Shown here piece after piece: positions 1 to 5,369 of a DNA stretch of 5,369 nucleotides. The notes beneath the pieces are model-generated. The model had not been told where the DNA came from, searched no databases, and worked only from the letters and a program-made list of their open reading frames with translations. Each line of letters begins with the position of its first letter. The stretch's first letter is position 1. Both the position numbers and the translations under genes were made by a program. The stretch is from Candidatus Pacearchaeota archaeon CG11_big_fil_rev_8_21_14_0_20_30_13 (lineage in GTDB: Archaea > Nanobdellota > Nanobdellia > Pacearchaeales > GW2011-AR1), in assembly GCA_002762735.1 (NCBI GenBank), contig PCVV01000041.1:1-5369 (forward strand), written 5' to 3'.

Positions 1-417
1 TCAAAAGGAAAAAAAGTAACGCAACATTATATTCCAAAAAAATTATCCAAAGAAATTTTTAAGATATTTGGTTTCAAAATAAATTTTATCCCAAATAATT
101 TAAGAATAAGAAAAATAAAAAAAGATTTTTTTATAACATTAAAATCAAAAGGGAATCTAAAAAGAGAAGAATTTGAGAGAAAAATAACTAAAGAAGCATT
201 TGAAGCGCTTAAAAAATTAAAAACAAAAACAGTTAAAAAAATAAGGTTAGAAAAAAAATATCAAAAGAAAAAGATTGAATTTGACTACTATCCAGAATAT
301 CTTCTTCTTATTGCAGAAATAGAACTTAAATCAGTTTCTAAAGCAAAAAGATTCAAAACAGACATGAAGGATATCACTGGAATTGCAAAATATGGGAATA
401 AAAACCTTGCAGACTAA
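1..417 (+). CDS. CYTH-domain (triphosphate tunnel metalloenzyme) protein, 3' part, N-terminus missing
   Basis: The frame is open from base 1 to a TAA at 415-417 and gives 138 residues with no start, so the gene begins outside the window. The pattern is that of a short CYTH protein, such as the bacterial tripolyphosphatase-like TTMs. It has LRIR (34-37), the strand with TLKSKG (46-51), REEFE (55-59), VKKIR (78-82), IEFD (92-95), AEIEL (105-109) and an ITGxxxYGNKNLA tail (125-137). The acidic and basic residues that line the tunnel (R35, R37, K48, E59, R82, E93, D95, E106, E108) are all present. The N-terminal ExExK metal-binding motif should lie just upstream, so about 20-25 residues are missing. 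The family hydrolyses or cyclises phosphorylated substrates (tripolyphosphate, thiamine triphosphate, ATP); the substrate here cannot be told. Between the QHYIP strand and LRIR there are about 20 residues, more than in the shortest relatives. No T-rich terminator follows, so read-through into topA is possible. Confidence 0.85.
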   Translation, partial: SKGKKVTQHYIPKKLSKEIFKIFGFKINFIPNNLRIRKIKKDFFITLKSKGNLKREEFERKITKEAFEALKKLKTKTVKKIRLEKKYQKKKIEFDYYPEYLLLIAEIELKSVSKAKRFKTDMKDITGIAKYGNKNLAD

Positions 418-455
418 AAAATAAACTCCTATAAAATTGCCAAAATGGCCCAAAA

Positions 456-468
456 CACTTTAAAAGTG
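456..468. repeat. 13-base inverted repeat between the CYTH gene and topA
   Basis: CACTTT and AAAGTG form perfect 6-base arms around a single central A. A shorter element, GCC-AAAAT-GGC, lies just before it at 439-449. No T tract follows either one on the + strand, so they do not look like terminators. The repeat lies about 55 bases before the topA start and just upstream of the TATA-like sequence, where a dimeric regulator could bind. This is only a positional argument; short palindromes also arise by chance in AT-rich DNA. Confidence 0.3.
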
Positions 469-480
469 GAATACTCTTAA

Positions 481-516
481 AAAAATATAAGAACAAGAAA
501 GTTTTATAAAAAGGAT
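481..516 (+). promoter_or_regulatory. Possible topA promoter and ribosome binding site
   Basis: Two TATA-like stretches precede topA: AAAAATATAA at 481-490 and TTTTATAAAA at 502-511. AAGGAT at 511-516 is a weak Shine-Dalgarno match with 5 bases before the ATG at 522. The first TATA would start a transcript near 512, leaving a very short leader. The second would start one near 533, inside the frame, and would not serve this ATG. If topA is instead read from the CYTH transcript, the weak ribosome site is enough. The evidence for a promoter here is therefore ambiguous. Confidence 0.35.
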
Positions 517-521
517 ACAAA

Positions 522-2963
522 ATGGTAAAAAGACAATCACGAGAAGACCACGCAACAGAATCTTTTTTTAGTTCGGACATGAATTTCAAAAAAACAACTG
601 AAAAACCAGTCAAAAATAATGAAGATCGTGAAGAAATTTTAAGATATTCAACAGAAAAAATGATGAAAGAATACAATCCCAAAATTGAATTTACCATAAA
701 AACAACTGAAGTTATTTCTTCAAAACCATCAAGATCAGAACTTATAACGATTGAAAAAGAAAACAATCTAGGAAAAAAAGTAAAAGGAAAAAAATCAAAC
801 CTTCCAAAAAAATCAAAATTGAAAATGGAAAGAAAAACAATCACAAAAGAAGAGATTTATGTTGCTCCAAAGATTCTCTTAAAAAAAGATGGATATGAAT
901 TAATTATCACTGAAAAACCTCAAGCAGCATTGAAAATTTCAAATGCACTTGGAGTTGCAACAAAAAGAGAAATTGTACGAGGAGTTCCTTATTATGAAGT
1001 GGATAGGAATGGCAAAAAAATTATCGTTGCTTGTGCAGTTGGACATCTATTTACTCTAAAACAAAATGTTTCTGGTTCAACTGTTCCGATTTTTGATATT
1101 TCATGGGTACCAAATTATATGGTAAAAAAAAAGGATTTCACAAAGAAATATTACGACACCCTTTTAAAACTTGCAAAGAATGCAGGATCAATTACAGTTG
1201 CAACCGATTTTGATATAGAAGGGGAAGTTATTGGGAAGAATGTAGTAAAGTTAATCTGCAATCAAAAAGATGCAAACAGAATGAAATTTTCAACTTTAAC
1301 AACAAATGAATTAAATGAAGCTTATGAAAAAAAATTGCCTAACTTGAATTGGGGACAAGCGGTTGCCGGGGAATCAAGACATTATTTAGATTGGTTTTAC
1401 GGAATAAATATCTCAAGAGCGTTAATGAATGCTATCAAGACTACTGGAAAATTCAAAATAATGTCCATTGGAAGAGTCCAAGGGCCAGCACTAAAATTGA
1501 TTGTAGACAAGGAAAAAGAAATTAAGCTTTTTAAAAAAGAACCTTTCTGGCAAATTTTAATAGTTCTTGATAACCCAAAAATTGAACTTAAATGCACCAA
1601 AGATTTTTTTGATAAAAAAGAGATTGATACTCTTGATGAATTAGTCGGAAAGAAAGTAAATGTTGAAACAAAAAAAGCTTCACAAAATGTTTCTCCAAAT
1701 CCCCCATTTGATTTGACCAGCTTACAAACAGAAAGTTATAAACTTTATGGGATCACCCCTTCAAATACCCTCAAGGCTGCACAAGCACTTTATCTTGCAG
1801 GGTTAATCTCATATCCAAGGACCTCTTCACAAAAACTTCCAAGCTCAATTGATTATAAATCTATTCTTGAAACCTTAAAAATAAGGTATAAAGTTTCAAA
1901 ATTAATTACAAAAGATAAACCTTTAGAAGGATTAAAAACAGATCCTGCACATCCTTCCATATACCCCACCGGAAATACTCAAATTCTTTCAGGACATGAA
2001 GAAAAAGTATACGAGTTAATTGTGAAAAGATTTTTGGCGCTCTTTTGTGACGATGCAATAATCGATCGAAAAAGAATTTCTACAAAAATTAACAATTTAA
2101 CTTTTTCTACTTCTGGTGCTCATATAAGAAAAAAGTCTTGGATGGAATTTTATCCTGTTAAATCAACCGAAAAAGAAATTCCTGATGTTGAAGGGGAAAG
2201 AACAATTATCAAAAAAAAGATCGAAGAAAAAGAAACTCAACCTCCAAAAAGATATTCTCCTGCTTCAATTTTATCAGAACTAGAAAAAAGAAATCTTGGA
2301 ACAAAAGCCACCCGTGCAGCAATTCTCGAAACACTTTATGATCGAGGATATATAAAAGGAAAATCTATTGAAGCAACCCCACTAGGAATTTCCCTAATTG
2401 AAACTCTTGGAAAGTATTCTCCAATAATTATAGATGAAAAGTTAACAAAAGAACTTCAAGATGAAATGGATGAAATTGTAGAAACAAGTGAAAAAACAAC
2501 TCCAGAATTATTAGAAAAAGAAAATAAAATCTTGGAAAAAGCAAAAGGATTAATCATTAATATTGCAAAAGAATTTGAAAAAAAAGAAAAGTTAATTGGA
2601 AATGAATTAATAAGAGCAAGAACCGAACAAATTGAACTTGAAAGAGAAGAAAATACCCTAAATCCATGCCCAGTTTGTAAAAAAGATAAATTAAAGATTA
2701 CTTATTCCCCAAAAAACAGGAAATTTTTTATTGCATGTTCTGGATATCCAAACTGTAAAAACACATATTCTCTTCCACCATATGGAAAAATAAATCAGGT
2801 AGGAAAGGATTGTGAAAAATGTGGATTTCCCCTTTTAATGGCTCTTCAAAAAGGAAAAAAACCTTGGATATTTTGTTTTAATACTCAATGTGAAACAAAC
2901 AAAGAGAGAGTCGATGCATATAAGAAAAAACTAGAAGAAAAAAATAACGAATTAGAAAGTTAA
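522..2963 (+). CDS. topA: DNA topoisomerase I, archaeal type IA, with a long N-terminal extension
   Basis: This 813-residue type IA topoisomerase relaxes negatively supercoiled DNA through a 5'-phosphotyrosine intermediate. The Toprim domain starts at Y125 with LIITEKPQAA and carries the metal triad D229-F-D231-I-E233-G-E. RHYLDWFYGINISRAL (286-301) and SIGRVQGPALK (315-325) follow and are typical of archaeal members. The catalytic tyrosine is Y431 in GLISYPRTSS, with R433 beside it. DPAHPSIYPTG begins at 474. A winged-helix-like stretch contains LGTKATRAAILETLYDRGYI. Two C4 zinc fingers close the protein: C716/C719/C739/C745 and C764/C767/C785/C790. There is no helicase domain, so it is not reverse gyrase. 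Residues 1-124 precede the fold: this part is polar, and its 85-105 stretch holds about 11 Lys or Arg. ATG 522 was chosen because the frame is open without a stop and AAGGAT lies at a suitable distance. M20 or M102 are possible starts but have no visible ribosome site. Confidence 0.96.
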   Translation: MVKRQSREDHATESFFSSDMNFKKTTEKPVKNNEDREEILRYSTEKMMKEYNPKIEFTIKTTEVISSKPSRSELITIEKENNLGKKVKGKKSNLPKKSKLKMERKTITKEEIYVAPKILLKKDGYELIITEKPQAALKISNALGVATKREIVRGVPYYEVDRNGKKIIVACAVGHLFTLKQNVSGSTVPIFDISWVPNYMVKKKDFTKKYYDTLLKLAKNAGSITVATDFDIEGEVIGKNVVKLICNQKDANRMKFSTLTTNELNEAYEKKLPNLNWGQAVAGESRHYLDWFYGINISRALMNAIKTTGKFKIMSIGRVQGPALKLIVDKEKEIKLFKKEPFWQILIVLDNPKIELKCTKDFFDKKEIDTLDELVGKKVNVETKKASQNVSPNPPFDLTSLQTESYKLYGITPSNTLKAAQALYLAGLISYPRTSSQKLPSSIDYKSILETLKIRYKVSKLITKDKPLEGLKTDPAHPSIYPTGNTQILSGHEEKVYELIVKRFLALFCDDAIIDRKRISTKINNLTFSTSGAHIRKKSWMEFYPVKSTEKEIPDVEGERTIIKKKIEEKETQPPKRYSPASILSELEKRNLGTKATRAAILETLYDRGYIKGKSIEATPLGISLIETLGKYSPIIIDEKLTKELQDEMDEIVETSEKTTPELLEKENKILEKAKGLIINIAKEFEKKEKLIGNELIRARTEQIELEREENTLNPCPVCKKDKLKITYSPKNRKFFIACSGYPNCKNTYSLPPYGKINQVGKDCEKCGFPLLMALQKGKKPWIFCFNTQCETNKERVDAYKKKLEEKNNELES

Positions 2964-2980
2964 AAAAGAATAAAAAAGAA
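2961..2980 (-). terminator. T-rich terminator for the 63-residue membrane protein gene
   Basis: The + strand carries TAAAAAAGAA twice in tandem, which reads on the minus strand as two TTCTTTTTTA blocks, 11 bases past the stop codon of the minus-strand gene. Runs of T without a strong hairpin are the usual archaeal intrinsic termination signal. The first copy contains the topA stop codon, so the element sits exactly at the convergent junction. Confidence 0.6.
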
Positions 2981-2983
2981 AGA

Positions 2984-3000
2984 TAGGATATCTATTTTTT
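2984..3000 (+). terminator. Possible topA terminator: weak stem followed by T6
   Basis: ATAGG and TCTAT can pair (four Watson-Crick pairs and one G-U) around a three-base loop, followed by a run of six T. It begins 21 bases past the topA stop and runs into the 3' end of the opposing gene. The stem is weak, and the T run is the stronger part of the evidence. A second T6 run follows at about 3022-3027. Confidence 0.4.
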
Positions 3001-3183
3001 AGATTTGGATTTTACTGGTTGTTTTTTAGATCCACATTCACACCAATTTCCCATATGTAAAATTGAGTGAAGTAAAATCAATGCTGTTGCAACAATAATA
3101 ATAATCTTTGAATAACTAAATTCAAAAATTACAAATACCAAAGCTACAAGAGCCAAAAAACCATCCGTGAAGTTACTTTTCAT
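2992..3183 (-). CDS. Small two-helix membrane protein with CxC tail, unknown function
   Basis: This is a 63-residue protein that I do not recognise. Two hydrophobic segments, about residues 8-23 and 27-44, are separated only by a short turn (SYSK), which suggests a helical hairpin with both ends on the same side. A tail follows with W47-C48-E-C50-G and seven lysines up to the C-terminus, probably cytoplasmic by the positive-inside rule. H39 and H43 near the end of the second helix, with C48 and C50, could form a metal site, but this is only a guess from spacing. The frame extends upstream to a GTG at 3241-3243. I chose the ATG at 3181-3183 because a near-perfect Shine-Dalgarno lies 6 bases before it, and the upstream 20 residues would overlap that site. 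The stop is TAG. The Nre gene ends 71 bases upstream on the same strand, but a T7 tract after its stop suggests separate transcription. Confidence 0.72.
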   Translation of the reverse strand: MKSNFTDGFLALVALVFVIFEFSYSKIIIIVATALILLHSILHMGNWCECGSKKQPVKSKSKK

Positions 3184-3188
3184 AAATT

Positions 3189-3196
3189 CCCTCCTT
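3189..3196 (-). promoter_or_regulatory. Strong Shine-Dalgarno that fixes the start of the 63-residue protein
   Basis: The minus strand reads AAGGAGGG, then AATTT with a 6-base or shorter spacing, then ATG. It is the best ribosome binding site in the window. It shows that this mRNA has a leader, unlike the two neighbouring promoters, which look leaderless. An AT-rich stretch at about 3207-3218 could be its TATA region, but I cannot place it firmly. Confidence 0.7.
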
Positions 3197-3247
3197 TTAA
3201 GTACTAAATTTAATAAGAATTCTCTCATTAAAAAGGTTTCCACAATG

Positions 3248-3254
3248 AAAAAAA
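3248..3254 (-). terminator. T7 tract directly after the Nre gene stop
   Basis: On the minus strand the TAA stop of the Nre gene is followed at once by seven T, a typical archaeal termination context. It argues that the downstream 63-residue gene is at least partly transcribed on its own. Confidence 0.45.
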
Positions 3255-4457
3255 TTAAAACCAGTTCAAAAGATTCTTTTGAGTTCCATAAATTTTTATT
3301 AAATTGCTTTTTTTATAGATTAGGTCTGGATTAAAACCAAATTTTTCAATAGAAACCTTTTTTCCATTTTCCAAAAGCTCTTCGCGTGTTTCAAAGTCCA
3401 AAAAGTTGATAAAAGATTTTCTAACACTCTCCCTAACTACCCAAACTCCCAAAGAAGCCCAATAGCTTGGAGTTTCGAGACGAATAACTAAAACTCCAGC
3501 TTGCCTTTTTATTGAATTTAAATATTCCAAAATTGGAAGTCTTGTTGCATAATACCCTCCAGCACAATTTTTTGCATAGGTAGTTCTACCATTAAATCCT
3601 TCCGAATCCGTTGAAGCTTTCATCTCATTTCCAGGATTCCAACTTGAGCCAGGATAATAAAGTTCAAAAAGTTCATAACTCCAAACATTTGGAAAAAGAA
3701 AAATGAGATATTGATTTCCCAAATATTCTCCAAAAAAAAGTTTATGCTTTTCAACCCATTTATAATCTTTTACACTTTTGAGGAGCTCTTTAGAAAGAAT
3801 ATCATCCGTTGCAGTTATGCTCCATCGAGTAGGGACCATTTTTTTATCTTTTTTCAAACCCATAACCCCCACACTTAAAATTTTTGAAAGACTATACTCA
3901 TTTATTCCAGAATTATATAGATAACTAATTCCTTCATTTGCTTTAATTTCGTCATTCATAACTCTATCTACTTTTTGATCAATCTTCACATTACTAGTAA
4001 CCTTGGCATTTTTCAAATCAGCTCTCATCCCATGTGGAGTCAAAATCCTATCTGATTGATTGCCAAAATTGACTTTTGTTTTTAGTTCAATCTCCACATC
4101 AACTGGACTAGAAGAAATTGCAATTTCCTTTGCAAGCTCTGTAAACTTTTTATTTAATCTTGCGTCCATAACATTAGATTGAAATCTTGAATTGAGCAGA
4201 TTTTCTCTTAATCCAATAATATTACTAATAGAAAAATCATTTTCTGCCCAACTTTTTGGATCATCAAATACACTTGCGTCTTCAACTTTTTCTAAAGGAG
4301 ACAAAATCCCCACATTTACTAAAGGATATTTTAGCTTAGATCCTATAAAAATAGTTGGCGGAGAAACTCCTTCGAATTTTGAAAGAGAATCTATTTTCTT
4401 AGATTTAAAATTAAGTTTGCTTAATTTTTCAACAACCCCAAATTTAACCTCTTCCAT
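3255..4457 (-). CDS. nreA: Nre-family DNA repair protein with C-terminal PCNA-interacting motif
   Basis: This 400-residue protein matches the archaeal Nre family (formerly DUF650 plus DUF651). Recognisable blocks are GVSPPTIFIG...YP (30-45), SSSPVDVEIEL (115-125), VPTRWSITATDD (208-219), the region around W259 and E262, GGYYATRL (300-307), RQAGVLVIRLE (318-328) and GVWVVRESVR (337-346). The protein ends in QKNLLNWF (393-400), a PIP box (Q, L, two aromatics) at the extreme C-terminus, where it can dock on the PCNA sliding clamp. In Haloferax, Nre proteins contribute to survival of DNA damage; the biochemical activity is not established. As I recall the family, most members start with a cluster of four cysteines near a CxxC-K-G motif. 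None is present here, and the only cysteine visible is C298. The start is ATG 4455-4457; a TTG seven codons upstream is also open. The ATG is preferred because a TATA box lies about 28 bases before it. Confidence 0.92.
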   Translation of the reverse strand: MEEVKFGVVEKLSKLNFKSKKIDSLSKFEGVSPPTIFIGSKLKYPLVNVGILSPLEKVEDASVFDDPKSWAENDFSISNIIGLRENLLNSRFQSNVMDARLNKKFTELAKEIAISSSPVDVEIELKTKVNFGNQSDRILTPHGMRADLKNAKVTSNVKIDQKVDRVMNDEIKANEGISYLYNSGINEYSLSKILSVGVMGLKKDKKMVPTRWSITATDDILSKELLKSVKDYKWVEKHKLFFGEYLGNQYLIFLFPNVWSYELFELYYPGSSWNPGNEMKASTDSEGFNGRTTYAKNCAGGYYATRLPILEYLNSIKRQAGVLVIRLETPSYWASLGVWVVRESVRKSFINFLDFETREELLENGKKVSIEKFGFNPDLIYKKSNLIKIYGTQKNLLNWF

Positions 4458-4480
4458 TTTTAGAATAAAAATAATCAAAG

Positions 4481-4490
4481 TTTATATTAA
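4481..4490 (-). promoter_or_regulatory. TATA box of the Nre gene, leaderless mRNA
   Basis: The minus strand reads TTAATATAAA, centred about 28 bases before the ATG at 4457. This is the normal TATA-to-start distance in archaea, so transcription should begin at or next to the start codon. No Shine-Dalgarno is present, as expected for a leaderless message. The spacing also argues against the TTG at 4478, which would lie almost against the box. Confidence 0.6.
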
Positions 4491-4540
4491 TTTGGGACAA
4501 TTTATTTTTAAGGTTTCAACTTTGTTTGAACTCTTAAAAA

Positions 4541-4551
4541 AGTTTAAAAAG
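4541..4551 (+). promoter_or_regulatory. TATA-like box of the 81-residue membrane protein gene
   Basis: AGTTTAAAAAG is centred about 26 bases before the ATG at 4572, again the distance expected for a leaderless message, and no ribosome site is visible. It faces away from the Nre promoter, so the 114 bases from 4458 to 4571 form a divergent control region. The weak inverted repeat TTCAA-N6-TTGAA at 4515-4530 lies between the two boxes. Confidence 0.5.
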
Positions 4552-4571
4552 AAAAGAATTTTCACTCATTT

Positions 4572-4817
4572 ATGGATCTTCTATTAAAAAGAATTTTCTT
4601 TTCTTTAAGCAATTTTATAGTTTTTATCCCATTCATAAACTACGATAACGGACTAAGATGTGTTATGGCTCCATGCGGTTCCATTAGTTCAGGTTCAATA
4701 TTAATTTATCTTTTTAGAGGATTTCCCTATGTTCACCAAATTAATTATTTCTTCCTTTTTGGAGGAATTTTAATCACCTCTTTGGGTTCTTATTTTTTAA
4801 TAAAAAAGAAAAATTAA
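4572..4817 (+). CDS. Small membrane protein with CVMAPC loop, unknown function
   Basis: This is an 81-residue protein of unknown function. A hydrophobic segment at about 8-22 (after K6-R7) is followed by a polar loop with N23-Y-D-N, R29-C30-V-M-A-P-C35-G and serines. A moderately hydrophobic stretch follows at 43-48, then a clear membrane segment at about 59-77 and a KKKN end. The charges at both ends suggest both termini are cytoplasmic, with the Cys-containing loop outside, where C30 and C35 could form a disulfide. A C-x-x-x-P-C loop after an exported segment occurs in other small uncharacterised secreted or membrane proteins, but I cannot name a family. Evidence that it is a real gene is the promoter-like box at the leaderless distance, the ordered membrane pattern, and a stop that fits the end of radB. 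Its stop shares TTAA with the radB stop. A promoterless chance frame is the alternative. Confidence 0.65.
   Translation: MDLLLKRIFFSLSNFIVFIPFINYDNGLRCVMAPCGSISSGSILIYLFRGFPYVHQINYFFLFGGILITSLGSYFLIKKKN
4802..4813 (-). terminator. T-rich radB terminator inside the opposing gene
   Basis: Directly past the radB stop the minus strand reads TTTTTCTTTTTT. These bases also encode the Lys-rich end of the 81-residue protein on the + strand, so the tail KKK and the terminator share the same DNA. Confidence 0.55.
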
Positions 4818-5369
4818 AATAATCCCTTTTTGAATATCCCTTCATTCTTAATCTCAAAATGAAAATCTTTTTTGTCCAAACTTCTATGCTTTAACAAAAC
4901 CGCCTTTCTTGTTCGATCATTTTTAAGTTCAATTATACATTTACTCCAATATTTGAATAAATCTCCACCAACAATGTTCATTTCTTTTTCAACTCCTTCT
5001 TTGATATCTTCAAAAGATAAAAAATTTCCATAAACTTGATTAGTAATTAAAACGGGGATACTTTTCTTTCTTGAAATCTCAACTAAAGTTCTCATTTGTC
5101 TTGCAACATCCCGATTCACTTCTTTTATTTTCCCTTCATCTTCTTCAGAAGAAGCATCTCCTAATTCAAGACGATAAAGCATGGCTATAGAATCTACTAT
5201 AATCAAACCCACTTCCTCCCCCTTCATATTTTCAAGAAGTTTTGAAAATGATTTTTTTTGCTCAGAAAAATTTGTAGGATTTAAAATTAATATATTTTTT
5301 AAAACATTTTCAAGATTTTCTTCTCCTACAATTTGTTTGACTCTTTCAATTGAAAAACCTCCTTCACTG
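4814..5369 (-). CDS. radB: DNA repair and recombination protein RadB, 5' end cut off by the window
   Basis: RadB is an archaeal RecA/RadA paralogue that lacks the N-terminal helix-hairpin-helix domain and is thought to assist RadA in homologous recombination. From base 5368 the frame gives 184 residues with no break, beginning in SEGGFSIERVKQI. The Walker A motif and about 40 residues lie outside the window; the full protein is usually about 220-235 residues. Visible are the Walker B strand VGLIIVDSI (D59 in this partial numbering), followed by LYRLEL (64-69), the N-R-x-x-x-RQM helix (about 85-92), IPVLITNQVY (104-113), VGGDLFKYWSK (133-143) and KHRS (160-163), all in family order. An internal ATG at 5225-5227 is not the start, because the RadB match continues upstream without a stop. 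The gene converges with the 81-residue gene and overlaps it by 4 bases. Confidence 0.94.
   Translation of the reverse strand, partial: SEGGFSIERVKQIVGEENLENVLKNILILNPTNFSEQKKSFSKLLENMKGEEVGLIIVDSIAMLYRLELGDASSEEDEGKIKEVNRDVARQMRTLVEISRKKSIPVLITNQVYGNFLSFEDIKEGVEKEMNIVGGDLFKYWSKCIIELKNDRTRKAVLLKHRSLDKKDFHFEIKNEGIFKKGLF

Noticed and set aside
374..844. 156-codon minus-strand frame rich in Phe, Ser and Ile
   Set aside because: It is antisense to the Lys-rich start of topA; AAA/GAA codons read backwards give Phe-rich chains. It has no promoter or ribosome site and crosses the end of the CYTH gene.
1397..1600. 67-codon minus-strand frame
   Set aside because: It lies wholly inside the conserved topoisomerase core and matches no pattern; it is a shadow.
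4515..4530. Inverted repeat TTCAA-N6-TTGAA between the divergent promoters
   Set aside because: Five-base arms in AT-rich sequence are weak evidence for an operator; it is noted only for its central position.
4192..4587. 131-codon plus-strand frame
   Set aside because: It is antisense to the conserved N-terminal part of the Nre protein and runs across the divergent promoter region into the next gene.
4552..4598. 12-base direct repeat AAAAGAATTTTC at 4552-4563 and 4587-4598
   Set aside because: Only two copies, made of A/T runs, one of them inside coding sequence; it is likely chance in AT-rich DNA.
5225..5227. ATG as a possible start of a shorter 137-residue protein
   Set aside because: The RadB similarity (EGGFSIERVKQI and the following helix) continues upstream in frame to the window edge.
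1..5369. Defence system, CRISPR array, mobile element, tRNA or riboswitch
   Set aside because: No repeat-spacer pattern, transposase, integrase, toxin-antitoxin or nuclease pair, or cloverleaf-like element was seen; nearly all the sequence is explained by the six genes.

Overview
The window looks like a piece of a small, very AT-rich archaeal genome, most likely a DPANN lineage such as Woesearchaeota or Pacearchaeota. The evidence is the gene set: a recombinase of the archaeal RadB family, a protein of the archaeal Nre repair family with a C-terminal PCNA-binding motif, and an archaeal-type DNA topoisomerase I. Short intergenic gaps, TATA-like boxes placed for leaderless mRNAs, and Lys/Ile/Asn-rich proteins agree with this. 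The lineage is an inference; no 16S rRNA or tRNA gene is present.

Layout from left to right. The 3' part of a CYTH (triphosphate tunnel) protein gene enters on the + strand (1-417). After a 104-base gap with a small inverted repeat comes topA (+, 522-2963), coding for a type IA topoisomerase with a lysine-rich extension of about 120 residues before its Toprim domain and two C4 zinc fingers at its end. topA converges on a minus-strand pair: a 63-residue, two-helix membrane protein (2992-3183, strong Shine-Dalgarno) and, upstream of it, the Nre-family gene (3255-4457). A 114-base divergent intergenic region with two facing leaderless-type promoters separates the Nre gene from an 81-residue membrane protein (+, 4572-4817). 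That gene converges on radB (minus, 4814 to the window end, N-terminus cut off), and their stop codons overlap in a shared TTAA.

Three of the six genes (topA, nre, radB) act in DNA topology, repair or recombination, so this is a DNA-maintenance neighbourhood. They are not one operon: topA, nre and radB each need a separate transcript, given the strand switches. I see no defence system, CRISPR array, mobile element, RNA gene or biosynthetic cluster. The less ordinary points are the topA N-terminal extension, the apparent absence of the usual N-terminal cysteine cluster in the Nre protein, and two small unrecognised membrane proteins with paired cysteines.
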